Positions 43,318-51,894 of a DNA stretch of 64,000 nt are shown here, in pieces. Under the pieces are notes generated by a model. It was not told where the DNA came from and ran no database searches. It was given only the letters and a program-made list of their open reading frames with translations. The first letter of the stretch is position 1. Every line of letters starts with the position of its first letter. Source of the stretch: Synergistaceae bacterium (GTDB taxonomy: Bacteria; Synergistota; Synergistia; Synergistales; Aminobacteriaceae); the NCBI GenBank assembly GCA_017448795.1, contig JAFSKV010000021.1, positions 52,726 to 116,725 on the forward strand, written 5' to 3'. The translations under genes were made by a program, and so were the position numbers.

Positions 43318-44592
43318 ATGGCTACACTGTTCAAGGACGTATACATTGCGGACGGCTCGCGCGAGAAGGCGGAGAGGGTTCACCTTCTTGTGTCGAAGGG
43401 GAGGATAGCGCAGATTGTTGACGCGGAAAAAACTCCCCCGTCAGCCGACAAAATCATATCAGGCCGCGGGAAAATGGCGGTCATTCCCGGCTTCGTCAAC
43501 GCGCACACCCACGCCGCAATGACTCTCCTTCGCGGACTCGGTGAGGAAGCCCCCCTCATGGAGTGGCTGCAGACCAAGATATGGCCTGTCGAGGAAAAAC
43601 TCACGCCGGAATATATCTGCTGGGGTACTCTTTCGGCCATGCTTGAGATGCTGGCGACTGGTACAACGTGCTTCGCTGATATGTATTTCGAGATGGACAG
43701 AGTCGCGGAGGCGGTCTTAGGCGCGGGGATGAAGGCGGCGTTGTGCAGGGGCATAACAGCGGGCGAGCCGGGAAAAATCGAGCGTTCACTCCAGAATAAC
43801 ATTGAGCTTGCGGAGAAGTATCACGGCCGTGAAGGTCTGCTCACCGTACAGCTTGGGCCTCATGCTCCGTACACAGTCCCTGTTGAGGCGATGAAGGCTG
43901 TCACTGACGCGGCGAAATCGCGGGGGCTTGGCGTTCACTTCCACTTCTTGGAGACTGAGGGCGAGCGCGACAACTTAGGCGTTGACCCGGTGAAGTATCT
44001 TGCCGACACCGGGCTACTTGATGTCCCGTATCTAACGCTGGCACATGCCGTGTACCTTGACCCCGAGGCCGACATTCCGTCAGCAAACATCACACTCGTA
44101 CACAACCCTTCCAGCAACCTCAAGCTAGGCAGCGGAATCATGCCTCTTCCTGCGTGGATTGAGCGGGGATTCCCTGTTGCGCTTGGGACTGACGGAGCAT
44201 CAAGCAATAACCGCCTCGACATGTGGGAGGAAATGAGGACGGCGGCACTCCTCCACAAGGGCGCGGCAAGAGACCCGCTTTGTGTTACGGCTGTTGAGGC
44301 TCTCAGGATGGCGACGTATGAGGGCGCGAAGGCTTACGGTTTTTCGCAGAAAGGAATGATTCGCGAAGGATGGTTTGCTGACTTGGTGCTTGTGAATCTG
44401 GACAGGCCTCACTATATCGGAGCGAACGAGGACAATTTGACGGCATATCTTGTGTACGCAGGAAGCTCGGCCGATGTTTCCGGGACTATGGTCAACGGAA
44501 GGTGGCTCTACAGGAACGGCGAATACCCCACGTTAGACAGCGAAGAAATCATCCAGAAAGCCCGCGAGGCAAGGGAAGCAATCACGAAATAG
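43318..44592 (+). CDS. mtaD: 5-methylthioadenosine/S-adenosylhomocysteine deaminase
   Basis: 424-residue amidohydrolase of the MtaD/TrzA group. GFVNAHTHAAMTLLRG gives the first metal histidines, HAPYTVP and HFHFLETEGERD the next, and ALGTDGASSNNRLDM the metal aspartate. The protein would deaminate S-adenosylhomocysteine, methylthioadenosine or 5'-deoxyadenosine. Pairing with an AhcY-type gene supports a route SAH to S-inosylhomocysteine to homocysteine. It is followed by a strong terminator. Confidence 0.9.
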   Translation: MATLFKDVYIADGSREKAERVHLLVSKGRIAQIVDAEKTPPSADKIISGRGKMAVIPGFVNAHTHAAMTLLRGLGEEAPLMEWLQTKIWPVEEKLTPEYICWGTLSAMLEMLATGTTCFADMYFEMDRVAEAVLGAGMKAALCRGITAGEPGKIERSLQNNIELAEKYHGREGLLTVQLGPHAPYTVPVEAMKAVTDAAKSRGLGVHFHFLETEGERDNLGVDPVKYLADTGLLDVPYLTLAHAVYLDPEADIPSANITLVHNPSSNLKLGSGIMPLPAWIERGFPVALGTDGASSNNRLDMWEEMRTAALLHKGAARDPLCVTAVEALRMATYEGAKAYGFSQKGMIREGWFADLVLVNLDRPHYIGANEDNLTAYLVYAGSSADVSGTMVNGRWLYRNGEYPTLDSEEIIQKAREAREAITK

Positions 44593-44608
44593 GCGGCTGA
44601 AACTTTGT

Positions 44609-44642
44609 CCCTCTCCTGACGAAAAGGAGGGGGAATTTTTTT
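44609..44642 (+). terminator. Rho-independent terminator of ahcY-mtaD
   Basis: CCCTCTCCT and AGGAGGGGG pair over 9 bp (one G-T) and are followed by AATTTTTTTT. Confidence 0.88.
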
Positions 44643-44650
44643 GCTTACGG

Positions 44651-44677
44651 TTGATTTTTCCCGCTGAGTGTTATATT
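44651..44677 (+). promoter_or_regulatory. Possible promoter of the SorC regulator gene
   Basis: TTGATT (44651-44656), 15 bases, then TATATT (44672-44677), about 35 bases before the start codon. The spacing is short and the call is tentative. Confidence 0.4.
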
Positions 44678-44712
44678 TTTCCGGCATCACATCAAGGAAC
44701 GGAGAATCATTC

Positions 44713-45675
44713 TTGGATTTCGACAGCCTCACAAAGGAAGAACGTTACAGCGCACTCACAGAAATAGCCGATCTCTACTACAATCAGGGAAGGACACAGA
44801 TTGAGATAGCCGACCATTTCGGGATAAGCCGCTTCAAGGTCGCCAAGCTCATCCAGGACGCACGGAACGAACACGTTGTAGACATCAACATAAATTACCA
44901 GAACGAGCGCAACTCATCCATTGAGCAGGAACTCAAGGCAGCGTATTCACTTGGGGCTGCCGTCGTCGTCAACACTGAATACTCGTCCTACATCGACAGC
45001 ATGAACAAGATAGGTGCTTCGGGCGCGGACTATCTGAGGCAGGTTCTCACGCCGGGCTCTGTCGTGGGTGTTACGTGGGGGAAATCGATTCATGTCGTGT
45101 TGAGCCACCTCAAGCAGATTCCTCACAACCACGTCGCGGCGGTGCAGCTCACGGGATTCCTGCAAATGCCCTCGACAGCCTACGAGTCCCGGCACCTCGT
45201 GCGGACGGTAACGGCGGCTTACTTCGGGACACCCTACTTCCTGAACATGCCGCTTTACGTCAACAGCCCCGACTTGCGCCAGCAGATGATGACAGAGCCG
45301 GATATTTTGCAGACCATGTAAAAGGCAAAAGAAATGTCAGCCGTCATAACAGGAATCGGGAGCAGGTCAAGCCTTCCGTTGAGCAACCCGAAATTCCGGC
45401 CTTACCTGACGAACACGGATATTCAGGCGGCGGATGAATGTATCGGGAGCATTTACGGCTTTGTTCTGGACAGGGGCGGGAAAATCGCGGACATTGAGCT
45501 TAACGGGAAACTTGTTGCAGTGCCGTTTGACGACATAATGTCAGCAAGACACAAGATAGCTGTAGTATCCGGGAGGCACAAGACAGAAGTTGTGTCAAAA
45601 GTCCTGAAGAACGGCTACATCAACGAGATAATCACGAACGCTGAGACCGCATTAAGACTCCTTGACCTCGCATAA
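44713..45675 (+). pseudogene. SorC/DeoR-type transcriptional regulator interrupted by an in-frame TAA
   Basis: From TTG 44713 (GGAG 8 bases upstream) the frame encodes an HTH (GRTQIEIADHFGISRFKVAK) and the SorC sugar-binding domain. It meets a TAA at 45319-45321 after EPDILQTM (codon 203). The same frame continues directly as KAKEMSAVITGIGSRSSLP to 45675, giving 320 codons, the normal family length, and no other defect. The 5' piece has 202 residues and the 3' piece starts at ATG 45334. It faces the citrate lyase operon and is its likely regulator, so the mutation may alter its control. A sequencing error is the main alternative. Confidence 0.82.
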
Positions 45676-45713
45676 AGCAAAAGCCCGGCACGCATATTCC
45701 AGCATGTCCGGGC
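45674..45713 (-). terminator. Terminator at the end of the 2HCT carrier gene
   Basis: A perfect GCCCGG/CCGGGC stem with an inner ATGC/GCGT pairing. On the minus strand it is followed by TTTTGCTTTA. It is shared by the convergent regulator gene. Confidence 0.7.
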
Positions 45714-45739
45714 AATGTCAGGAGAGTCAATAATTCAGC

Positions 45740-47020
45740 TTACAGGAAAGAGAATATCACCGACCCTATAAGCAGGATGATTGCCCCGCCGATTCTTGAG
45801 GAAATCTGCGCATAGCCCATCAGCCCCATACGGTGAGCAGCTCCGAGAACAGCCAAGTCCCCCGCGCCCCCCATATTCGACATGCAAAGCCCCGCAGTGA
45901 TCCCGGACTCAACAGGGAAGAACCCCACAATCCAGCCGAACACACCGCCCACAACAATCAGGATTACCGCGAAGAGATTCCCCAGGCTCAGGACGCTTAA
46001 CATTGCGTTGAAGTCGATTGCCGCGACTTCCATTCCTACCATCTGAACCCACACTAATTTTCCCGCGCAGAACTGCTGGCACTTCACGAGCCCGCGCCTG
46101 ACGTTCTCAGGGATGAGGCCGAGAATGTTCGCCATTGCCGCAAAGATTATCAGGTACGCAAAGTTAGGGATTGATACGCCCATGATTGACGGAAGGAGCT
46201 TCTTTGCCGTCAGAGTTCCGAGAATGAAGAATCCCGCCGTAACGAATATTGCCGCGCCTATGTCGTCCATTGTTACGGGGGCTTCTTCCTTCCCTTCGTC
46301 ATCAATCGCGAGATTCTTTGCCTTGTTGCGGACTAACACAGTGCCGTCGCCCGCGATTTTCGGGAATTTCTTGCCGACAACATCCAGTACAACCGCCATC
46401 AAGATTGACACGATATTTCCGAGCGCGAGTATTGCCAGCGCAAACGACAGGTAAGACGCGGGATCTTCGCCAGTAACATCACTGTATACCTGCGCCATAG
46501 GTACAGCACCCGCCCCGGCTCCTCCGCCCATTATAGGCAGAACGTAAGCGGTAACCATCTCAAGCGGCGATTTACCGATGAGGAGTCCGCCCAATATTCC
46601 GAGAATCACAGAGCCGACTATTCCGGCAAGTATCACGGGGATGAACAGACTTCCAGACTTGATGAGCATCTTCCGATCCATCCCCACGAGACTGCCGACA
46701 ATAAGGAAGCTGATGAACACGTTGAGGAAGCTGTAGCCGTTGATCCAGCCGTCAGCATTCACTGTTACGCACTTCGGGAGCAGGCCGAAATAGTTGAGCA
46801 GCCCCGCGCCCACGAACGCGAGCAGCGCCCCGCCGCCGATATAGTCCTTCCAGATTGGCAGCCAGTCGCCAACAACTCCCAGCACTATACCCAGCGTGAA
46901 CAGGACAGCTATAGCCCCTATCATCTGGTTTGGGACGAGGTCAAGCAACACGCTCGCAACTATTACGACCGCGAAGAAGGCAAACATCTTCCAGTCCATT
47001 CCGAAAATTTTTGCGCTCAT
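45740..47020 (-). CDS. 2-hydroxycarboxylate transporter (CitS/MaeN-like)
   Basis: 426 residues, polytopic, of the 2HCT family that brings citrate or malate in with sodium or protons. The two GGxG re-entrant loops are visible: PIMGGGAGAGAVPMAQVY near residue 165 and MSNMGGAGDLAVLGAAHR near residue 395, followed by MGYAQISSRIGGA. It lies downstream of citDEF and the amidohydrolase on the same strand, so citrate is the most probable substrate. An internal terminator (47926) between citF and the amidohydrolase may lower its expression relative to the lyase. Confidence 0.92.
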   Translation of the reverse strand: MSAKIFGMDWKMFAFFAVVIVASVLLDLVPNQMIGAIAVLFTLGIVLGVVGDWLPIWKDYIGGGALLAFVGAGLLNYFGLLPKCVTVNADGWINGYSFLNVFISFLIVGSLVGMDRKMLIKSGSLFIPVILAGIVGSVILGILGGLLIGKSPLEMVTAYVLPIMGGGAGAGAVPMAQVYSDVTGEDPASYLSFALAILALGNIVSILMAVVLDVVGKKFPKIAGDGTVLVRNKAKNLAIDDEGKEEAPVTMDDIGAAIFVTAGFFILGTLTAKKLLPSIMGVSIPNFAYLIIFAAMANILGLIPENVRRGLVKCQQFCAGKLVWVQMVGMEVAAIDFNAMLSVLSLGNLFAVILIVVGGVFGWIVGFFPVESGITAGLCMSNMGGAGDLAVLGAAHRMGLMGYAQISSRIGGAIILLIGSVIFSFL

Positions 47021-47042
47021 CGTGAGATTGCTCCTTTCACGC

Positions 47043-47897
47043 TCACTGAATGCCCAGCATCTTGCCTGGGTTGATTTTGGTCATGGTGTCGATTTCTTCC
47101 TGAGTGAAGCCCGCGTCATACAGGTAATCGATGTATATCTTGATTGTGTTGTACCATTCGGGATTTTGCATCTGCCCGCCGTCCGTTGAGACTATGAAGT
47201 GTTCCGGGCCGATTTCGCGCATGGCCGTTACGTTGTCCGCGAGATTGAGCCTGTAGACACCCCCGCCGATGGGCTGCGCGTACTCATGCTCAAGCAGTAC
47301 CCCGTAATCCCTCACTATTTGTGCCTGATCCTCAAGCGACATTCCGACAATGTGAAACTCAGGGTGAGTGATGACGATTTTCTTCACGCCCGCGTTTCTC
47401 GCCGCCTCGACAACGGGGAAGCATTCCGCCGCCGAGATATGCCCGGTCTCAAACACCGCGTCATACTCATTGATGAGCGTGAATATCGGCTCAAGCTCCT
47501 TCACCGCCTTACCGTCCCGGACAACGGGGACTCCTCCGTCCTTGCCTGACTTCCTGAGGTGATTTTCCGCCGTGTTCGTGGGAAGCCAGATGATTTTTGC
47601 GCCGAGTTTCAACGCCGCCTCAACAGCATAAGGATTCAGCCCGCCGACAGAGAGATTCAGCGCAAGCCCCCCGAACATCTGGAAGTCGGTCTTGTCGCCG
47701 TATTTCTCCCGGACTATTTTGTTGACGATTGCCGCCCTGTCCATTGTCGGGACGTGGTGGGACTTGATGACGATTGCCCGGACTCCGCGCTCTACAGCCG
47801 CTTCCATCAGCTGGAGGTCGTCAAGTTTTCTCTGCCTTATGTCCGGGGCTGAGTGAATGTGCATGTCGATTATGCCCTTCAGCCTGTTCTGTGTCAT
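47043..47897 (-). CDS. DUF6282-like metal-dependent amidohydrolase
   Basis: About 284 residues. GIIDMHIHSAPD near the start is the amidohydrolase first metal motif, with further His/Asp in VIKSHHVPTMDR, FETGHISAAEC, VITHPEFHIVG and VSTDGGQMQNPE. These match the DUF6282 group often found with organic acid genes. The substrate is unknown. ATG 47897 follows GGAGGCAATT. Its place between citrate lyase and a citrate-type carrier suggests it handles a related carboxylate or an off-pathway ester or lactone. Confidence 0.8.
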   Translation of the reverse strand: MTQNRLKGIIDMHIHSAPDIRQRKLDDLQLMEAAVERGVRAIVIKSHHVPTMDRAAIVNKIVREKYGDKTDFQMFGGLALNLSVGGLNPYAVEAALKLGAKIIWLPTNTAENHLRKSGKDGGVPVVRDGKAVKELEPIFTLINEYDAVFETGHISAAECFPVVEAARNAGVKKIVITHPEFHIVGMSLEDQAQIVRDYGVLLEHEYAQPIGGGVYRLNLADNVTAMREIGPEHFIVSTDGGQMQNPEWYNTIKIYIDYLYDAGFTQEEIDTMTKINPGKMLGIQ

Positions 47898-47925
47898 AAT
47901 TGCCTCCGTAATGTACGAAAAAGGC

Positions 47926-47962
47926 ACTGCCCCTGCTCACGCCAATAAACAGAGACAGTGCC
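47926..47962 (-). terminator. Intra-operon terminator between citF and the amidohydrolase gene
   Basis: On the minus strand GGCACTG and CAGTGCC form a perfect 7 bp stem followed by TTTTT. Only 9 bases separate it from the citF stop, and the next gene starts about 30 bases later with its own ribosome site and no clear promoter. Confidence 0.75.
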
Positions 47963-47970
47963 GCCCAGTC

Positions 47971-49521
47971 CTAGTTCAGGTGCTTGGGCTTCCTGCAAAC
48001 GTCAATGATTGTCCCGTCGCGGTACTCAATGACAGCAACAACTTTGTCATCAAACTCAAGCTCCTTGGGCTTCCCAACAATCTTGTACGCCGTATCCCTG
48101 AGTTCCTCAATCGTGCAGAGAGGGACATCGGTCTTCTTGAGGGCTTCGAGGAGATCAGGCCTCTTCGGGTTGACCGCCACGCCGTAATCCGTAACGAGGA
48201 TGTCTATGCTCTCGCCGGGAGTCGTTACTGAGGTTACACGGTCGCGGACGATGGGGATTCTGCTCCTGATGAGCGGGGTAACGATTATCGCGCACTTAGA
48301 GCCTGCTGACGTGTCGACATGGCCGCCGGGTGCACCCTGAAGCAATCCGTCCGAACCCTGCACAACATTCACGTTGAAATCAACATCAATCTCAAGCGCA
48401 CCCAGTATCACGAAGTCGAGCTGATTCACGAATGCTCCCTTGTTAAAGGGGTTGGCGTACTGCCCGGCCGTGATCTCGAAGTGATTGGGGTCTGTGTGGA
48501 CTGATTTCACCGTCGTAACGTCAAATGCCTGGTCGTTGATGAGCTTGCGTATATATCCCTCGTGCATAAGCTCAACCATAGGAGCAGTTATTCCGCCCAT
48601 TGCCCAATCCATTTTGATTCCCTTTGCGTCCATGAAGGGCCGGAGGAATCTCGTTACTGCCAGTGATGTACCGCCCCCGCCTGTCTGGAACGTGAAGCCG
48701 TCCTTGAAGTACTCGGTCGCGGCCATGCACTTGGCGGCGTATTCGGCAATCATCAGCTCCCTTGTGTCCTGAGTTAGGCGGAGAATGCCTGTCGCGATTT
48801 TGCTCTGCTCGCCTACTTTGTCGACAACAACAACCGCGTCAACGTTCGTTCCGAGAATGCTTGCCGGGAAATTGGGCGTTCTTACGAGAGTGTCAGTGAT
48901 GATTACGACATAGTCAGCATACTCTGAGTCGGGCGTGGCGTATGAGAGGACTCCGCAGTCTGACTTTCCGCCCTTGCCGCTGGCGTTCCCGTAAGCGTCG
49001 CTTGTTGATGCACCGATGAAGGCTACGTTGATGTGAACATCCCCGGTCTCGATTGCCCGGACTCTTCCGCCGTGGCTGCGAATGTAGGCGGGGTTCTTAA
49101 GCCTGCCCTTCGAGACTGCCTCGCCGATTTCATCACGGATGACGCTGGTTGAGAGTCCTGTTACTGTTCCGTCCTCGATGCAGGATACGAGGCTGTTCTG
49201 CGCTTTGCCGACACTTGAGGCGCAGACGTTGAGATCCTTGATGCCCATCCTGTGGATCTCATCCATGACCATGTTGCAGACAAAATCGCCGTCCCTGAAA
49301 TGGTGGTGGAATGAAATCGTCATGCCGTCCTTGAGTCCGCTGGCAATTATCGCGTCCCTGATTGAGGGAAGCACCTTGTCGCCCTTGGGCTTTACGTTCG
49401 CCCTGATCCGCGGGGCATCCTTCGTGTACTGGTAGCCGTCGCGGTGGTGCTGACCCTGGAACACTTCTTTTCCGCCCGCAAGTATTTCATCCGGAATTTC
49501 TCTGCCTAATGCGTTCTTCAT
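47971..49521 (-). CDS. citF: Citrate lyase alpha subunit
   Basis: Transfers the acyl carrier group from acetyl to citrate, making citryl-ACP. 516 residues with TISFHHHFRDGDFV, the glycine-rich FQTGGGGTSLAVTRFL, VDFNVNVVQGSDGLLQGAPG and the C-terminal AVNPKRPDLLEAL. These are the CitF landmarks. It is the last gene of citD-citE-citF; 2 bases separate it from citE. The order citDEF is canonical. The genes citC, citX and citG, needed to build and acetylate the prosthetic group, are not in the window. Confidence 0.95.
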   Translation of the reverse strand: MKNALGREIPDEILAGGKEVFQGQHHRDGYQYTKDAPRIRANVKPKGDKVLPSIRDAIIASGLKDGMTISFHHHFRDGDFVCNMVMDEIHRMGIKDLNVCASSVGKAQNSLVSCIEDGTVTGLSTSVIRDEIGEAVSKGRLKNPAYIRSHGGRVRAIETGDVHINVAFIGASTSDAYGNASGKGGKSDCGVLSYATPDSEYADYVVIITDTLVRTPNFPASILGTNVDAVVVVDKVGEQSKIATGILRLTQDTRELMIAEYAAKCMAATEYFKDGFTFQTGGGGTSLAVTRFLRPFMDAKGIKMDWAMGGITAPMVELMHEGYIRKLINDQAFDVTTVKSVHTDPNHFEITAGQYANPFNKGAFVNQLDFVILGALEIDVDFNVNVVQGSDGLLQGAPGGHVDTSAGSKCAIIVTPLIRSRIPIVRDRVTSVTTPGESIDILVTDYGVAVNPKRPDLLEALKKTDVPLCTIEELRDTAYKIVGKPKELEFDDKVVAVIEYRDGTIIDVCRKPKHLN

Positions 49522-49523
49522 GT

Positions 49524-50414
49524 CTACAGATCCCCCTTATAGATTCCTGCGGCTCTGGCAAGTTTCAGGACTCTCTTTGCTCCCTCAACCCACGCAACAT
49601 CGACCATCTTCCCGTCAACAACAAGGACTCCGACTCCGCTTGCCGCACTCTCCTTTACGGCTTCGAGGACGTGGATTGCGTGATTGAGTTCCTTCTCTGT
49701 CGGCGTGAAGACCTTGTGAATCAGTGCTATCTGCTTGGGGCTGATTACTGATTTCCCGTCAAAGCCCATCTTCATGATAAGCTCGGTCTCCTTGATGAGG
49801 CTTTCTGTGTCGTCGAGGTCAGTGAAGACCGTATCAAAGCACATAATCCCCGCGGCCCGGCAGGCTATGAGCATCTGCTGTCTTGCCGTGAACATCTCCG
49901 TACCTTCCGGGGTTCTGACGGCGTGCATTGAGCTGCAAAAGTCTCCTGCTGACAGAGCCATGCCCATCATGCGGGGGCTGCTTGTGGCGATCTCGTAAGC
50001 GTTGATGACGGCAAGGGGGGACTCAAGAGCGGCCATGAGCATTGTTGAGCCTTCCTCGCGCCCGAACTCTTTTTCCGCCGCCGACACCAAGTCAGCGACA
50101 AGCGTAACGTCAGCCTTCTTCTCTGTCTTGGGGATTCTGATTCCGTCGCACCCTCCAGCAACAGCCGCCCTGATGTCCTCCTTGTAGAGATTCGTATCGA
50201 GGCCGTTGATTCTTACCCAGCGTTCAACGCCGCGGTAATCGTGGTACTTCAGCGTGTTGTAGAGCGAGACTCTGGCGGAGTCCTTCTCACTGTGTGCTAC
50301 AGCGTCCTCAAGGTCAAGAATCACGCAGTCGGGCTTGTAGATATAAGCGTCCTTGATGAGGGCTGCGCGCTGGCAGTTGAGGAAAATCATTGTCCTTCTT
50401 ACTCTGTTCTTCAT
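49524..50414 (-). CDS. citE: Citrate lyase beta subunit
   Basis: Splits citryl-ACP to oxaloacetate and acetyl-ACP. About 296 residues of the HpcH/CitE TIM barrel: CVILDLEDAVAHSEKD (metal Glu/Asp), RWVRINGLD, GIRIPKTEKK, AALESPLAVINAYEIA, MALSAGDFCSSM, GFDGKSVISPKQI. ATG 50414 follows GGGGGACGAAGAT and overlaps the citD stop. Confidence 0.95.
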   Translation of the reverse strand: MKNRVRRTMIFLNCQRAALIKDAYIYKPDCVILDLEDAVAHSEKDSARVSLYNTLKYHDYRGVERWVRINGLDTNLYKEDIRAAVAGGCDGIRIPKTEKKADVTLVADLVSAAEKEFGREEGSTMLMAALESPLAVINAYEIATSSPRMMGMALSAGDFCSSMHAVRTPEGTEMFTARQQMLIACRAAGIMCFDTVFTDLDDTESLIKETELIMKMGFDGKSVISPKQIALIHKVFTPTEKELNHAIHVLEAVKESAASGVGVLVVDGKMVDVAWVEGAKRVLKLARAAGIYKGDL

Positions 50415-50704
50415 ATCTTCGTCCCCCACGGAATATTGTCCATTGCATCACATGCGCGGAATATTGCTGTCTCAACCCTTGCGCGGAGTGTGCAGTCTAA
50501 TGCTCCTTTGTCAGTAATTGCGACTGATACGCCTGACACATCAAGATTCTTCAGGACATCCCTGACGCTCGCGAGTATCGAGTCTCCGTACTGATCCATT
50601 ACACTGCTTTCCAGGTCAATCTTGACCCCTTCAGCCGGTTCTACGCGGACGAACGCGTCACTTGACTCGTACGTGCCTGCAATCGCGCTCTTAATCAGCT
50701 TCAT
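50411..50704 (-). CDS. citD: Citrate lyase acyl carrier protein (gamma subunit)
   Basis: Carries the phosphoribosyl-dephospho-CoA arm of citrate lyase. 97 residues beginning MKLIKSAIAGTYESSDAFVR; Ser14 is the expected attachment site. The protein is the normal length. ATG 50704 follows GAAGGGAGC. It is the first gene of the citDEF operon, with about 100 bases of shared divergent region before lrgA. Confidence 0.94.
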   Translation of the reverse strand: MKLIKSAIAGTYESSDAFVRVEPAEGVKIDLESSVMDQYGDSILASVRDVLKNLDVSGVSVAITDKGALDCTLRARVETAIFRACDAMDNIPWGTKI

Positions 50705-50806
50705 GCTAATGCTCCCTTCGTGCGGTTAATATTTTGTCGTTACGTTAGTCCCGGTTTTGCCCCATAATGTCAGCACCATATCCCATTAATATTGAGGCGA
50801 ATAACA

Positions 50807-51166
50807 GTGAAGCACCTGAAGCAATACGGCATAATCGCGGCGGTAACATTTGCTGGCGAGGCGGTCAAATATTTCGTCCCCCTCCCAGTCCCAGGAAGCA
50901 TATACGGCCTCCTCATCCTCTTGGCCCTGCTCATGTCCGGCATCCTGAAACTTGAGGCGGTCAAGGAAGCGGCTGATTTCCTCATAGAGATAATGCCCGT
51001 CATGTTCATTCCAGCGGCGGCGGGACTCGTTGTGTCATGGTCGGCGTTGTCGAAGATGCTTGCGCCCGTCTGCGTGATAGTCGTCGTGTCTACGTTTGTT
51101 GTGATGGTTGTTACCGGGAAAGTAACGGACTGGCTCATGGACAGGAACACTAAGGAGGCCGAATGA
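50807..51166 (+). CDS. lrgA: LrgA/CidA-family membrane protein
   Basis: About 119 residues with four hydrophobic segments and the LrgA phrase YFVPLPVPGSIYGLLILLAL near residue 25. LrgA/CidA proteins act like holins or as organic-acid exporters. GTG 50807 is preferred (GAGGC 8 bases upstream) over TTG 50792. It overlaps lrgB by 4 bases. Confidence 0.86.
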   Translation: MKHLKQYGIIAAVTFAGEAVKYFVPLPVPGSIYGLLILLALLMSGILKLEAVKEAADFLIEIMPVMFIPAAAGLVVSWSALSKMLAPVCVIVVVSTFVVMVVTGKVTDWLMDRNTKEAE

Positions 51167-51858
51167 TGGATGAGCTTGTGAGGAACTGCGCGGCGGCAGG
51201 AGTCGTGATCAGCCTGACTGCTTACGGTATAGGGTCTGCGCTACGAAAACGTTTCAACACTCCCCTGATGAACCCGCTTATGATTGCGGTGATACTGGTG
51301 ATTTCGTTCCTGCTTGCTACTGGGGTTGAGTACGACTCCTACAATGACGGCGCAAAATATCTCAGCTACCTTCTTATGCCCGCAACCGTCAGCCTAGCCG
51401 TCCCCCTGTACCAGAAGCTAGACCTGCTGAGGAAAAACATGGTCGCCGTGTTCGCCGGGATAATTTCGGGCGTAATATCTAGCCTGCTGTGTGTGCTGAT
51501 GATGTCGCTGCTGTTCGGGCTGTCTCATGAAGCCTACGTTACTCTCCTGCCCAAGTCCATAACGACCGCAATCGGTATCGGTGTAGCTGAGGAACTCGGA
51601 GGCCACATAACAATCACAGCCGCCGTAATCATCATCACAGGAGTGCTGGGGAACGTCTCGGCTGAAGCGGTGTGCAGGCTCGCGAAAATCCGTCATCCAA
51701 TCTCGCGGGGACTGGCAATCGGCACGGCCTCCCACGCAATAGGCACGGCAAAAGCTCTCGAAATGGGCGAGACTGAGGGAGCAATGAGCAGCCTTGCTAT
51801 CGTTGTGTCTGGAATATTGACAGTAATCGGGGCAAGCATATTGTCAGTCTTGATATAA
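51163..51858 (+). CDS. lrgB: LrgB-family membrane protein
   Basis: 231 residues, polytopic. LPKSITTAIGIGVAEELGGH and LAIGTASHAIGTAKALEMGE are the conserved LrgB motifs. It is translationally coupled with lrgA. In several bacteria lrgAB transports pyruvate or other small acids, which would fit the neighbouring citrate lyase operon, whose products include pyruvate precursors, but this is inference. Confidence 0.92.
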   Translation: MMDELVRNCAAAGVVISLTAYGIGSALRKRFNTPLMNPLMIAVILVISFLLATGVEYDSYNDGAKYLSYLLMPATVSLAVPLYQKLDLLRKNMVAVFAGIISGVISSLLCVLMMSLLFGLSHEAYVTLLPKSITTAIGIGVAEELGGHITITAAVIIITGVLGNVSAEAVCRLAKIRHPISRGLAIGTASHAIGTAKALEMGETEGAMSSLAIVVSGILTVIGASILSVLI

Positions 51859-51859
51859 T
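51851..51859 (+). promoter_or_regulatory. Extended -10 promoter of the lamin-tail/CotH protein gene
   Basis: TGATATAAT, an extended -10 element, overlaps the lrgB stop codon and lies 36 bases before the start of the surface-protein gene. Confidence 0.55.
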
Positions 51860-51894
51860 ACCTGCAAAATCTCACAAAAAGGGGACAAATCAAT

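Noticed and set aside
45319..45321. Programmed readthrough of TAA in the SorC gene
   Set aside because: TAA is the least leaky stop and no readthrough context is visible; mutation or sequence error is simpler.
45075..45437. 120-codon plus-strand frame within the SorC gene
   Set aside because: It lies in another frame of the regulator and has no family similarity.
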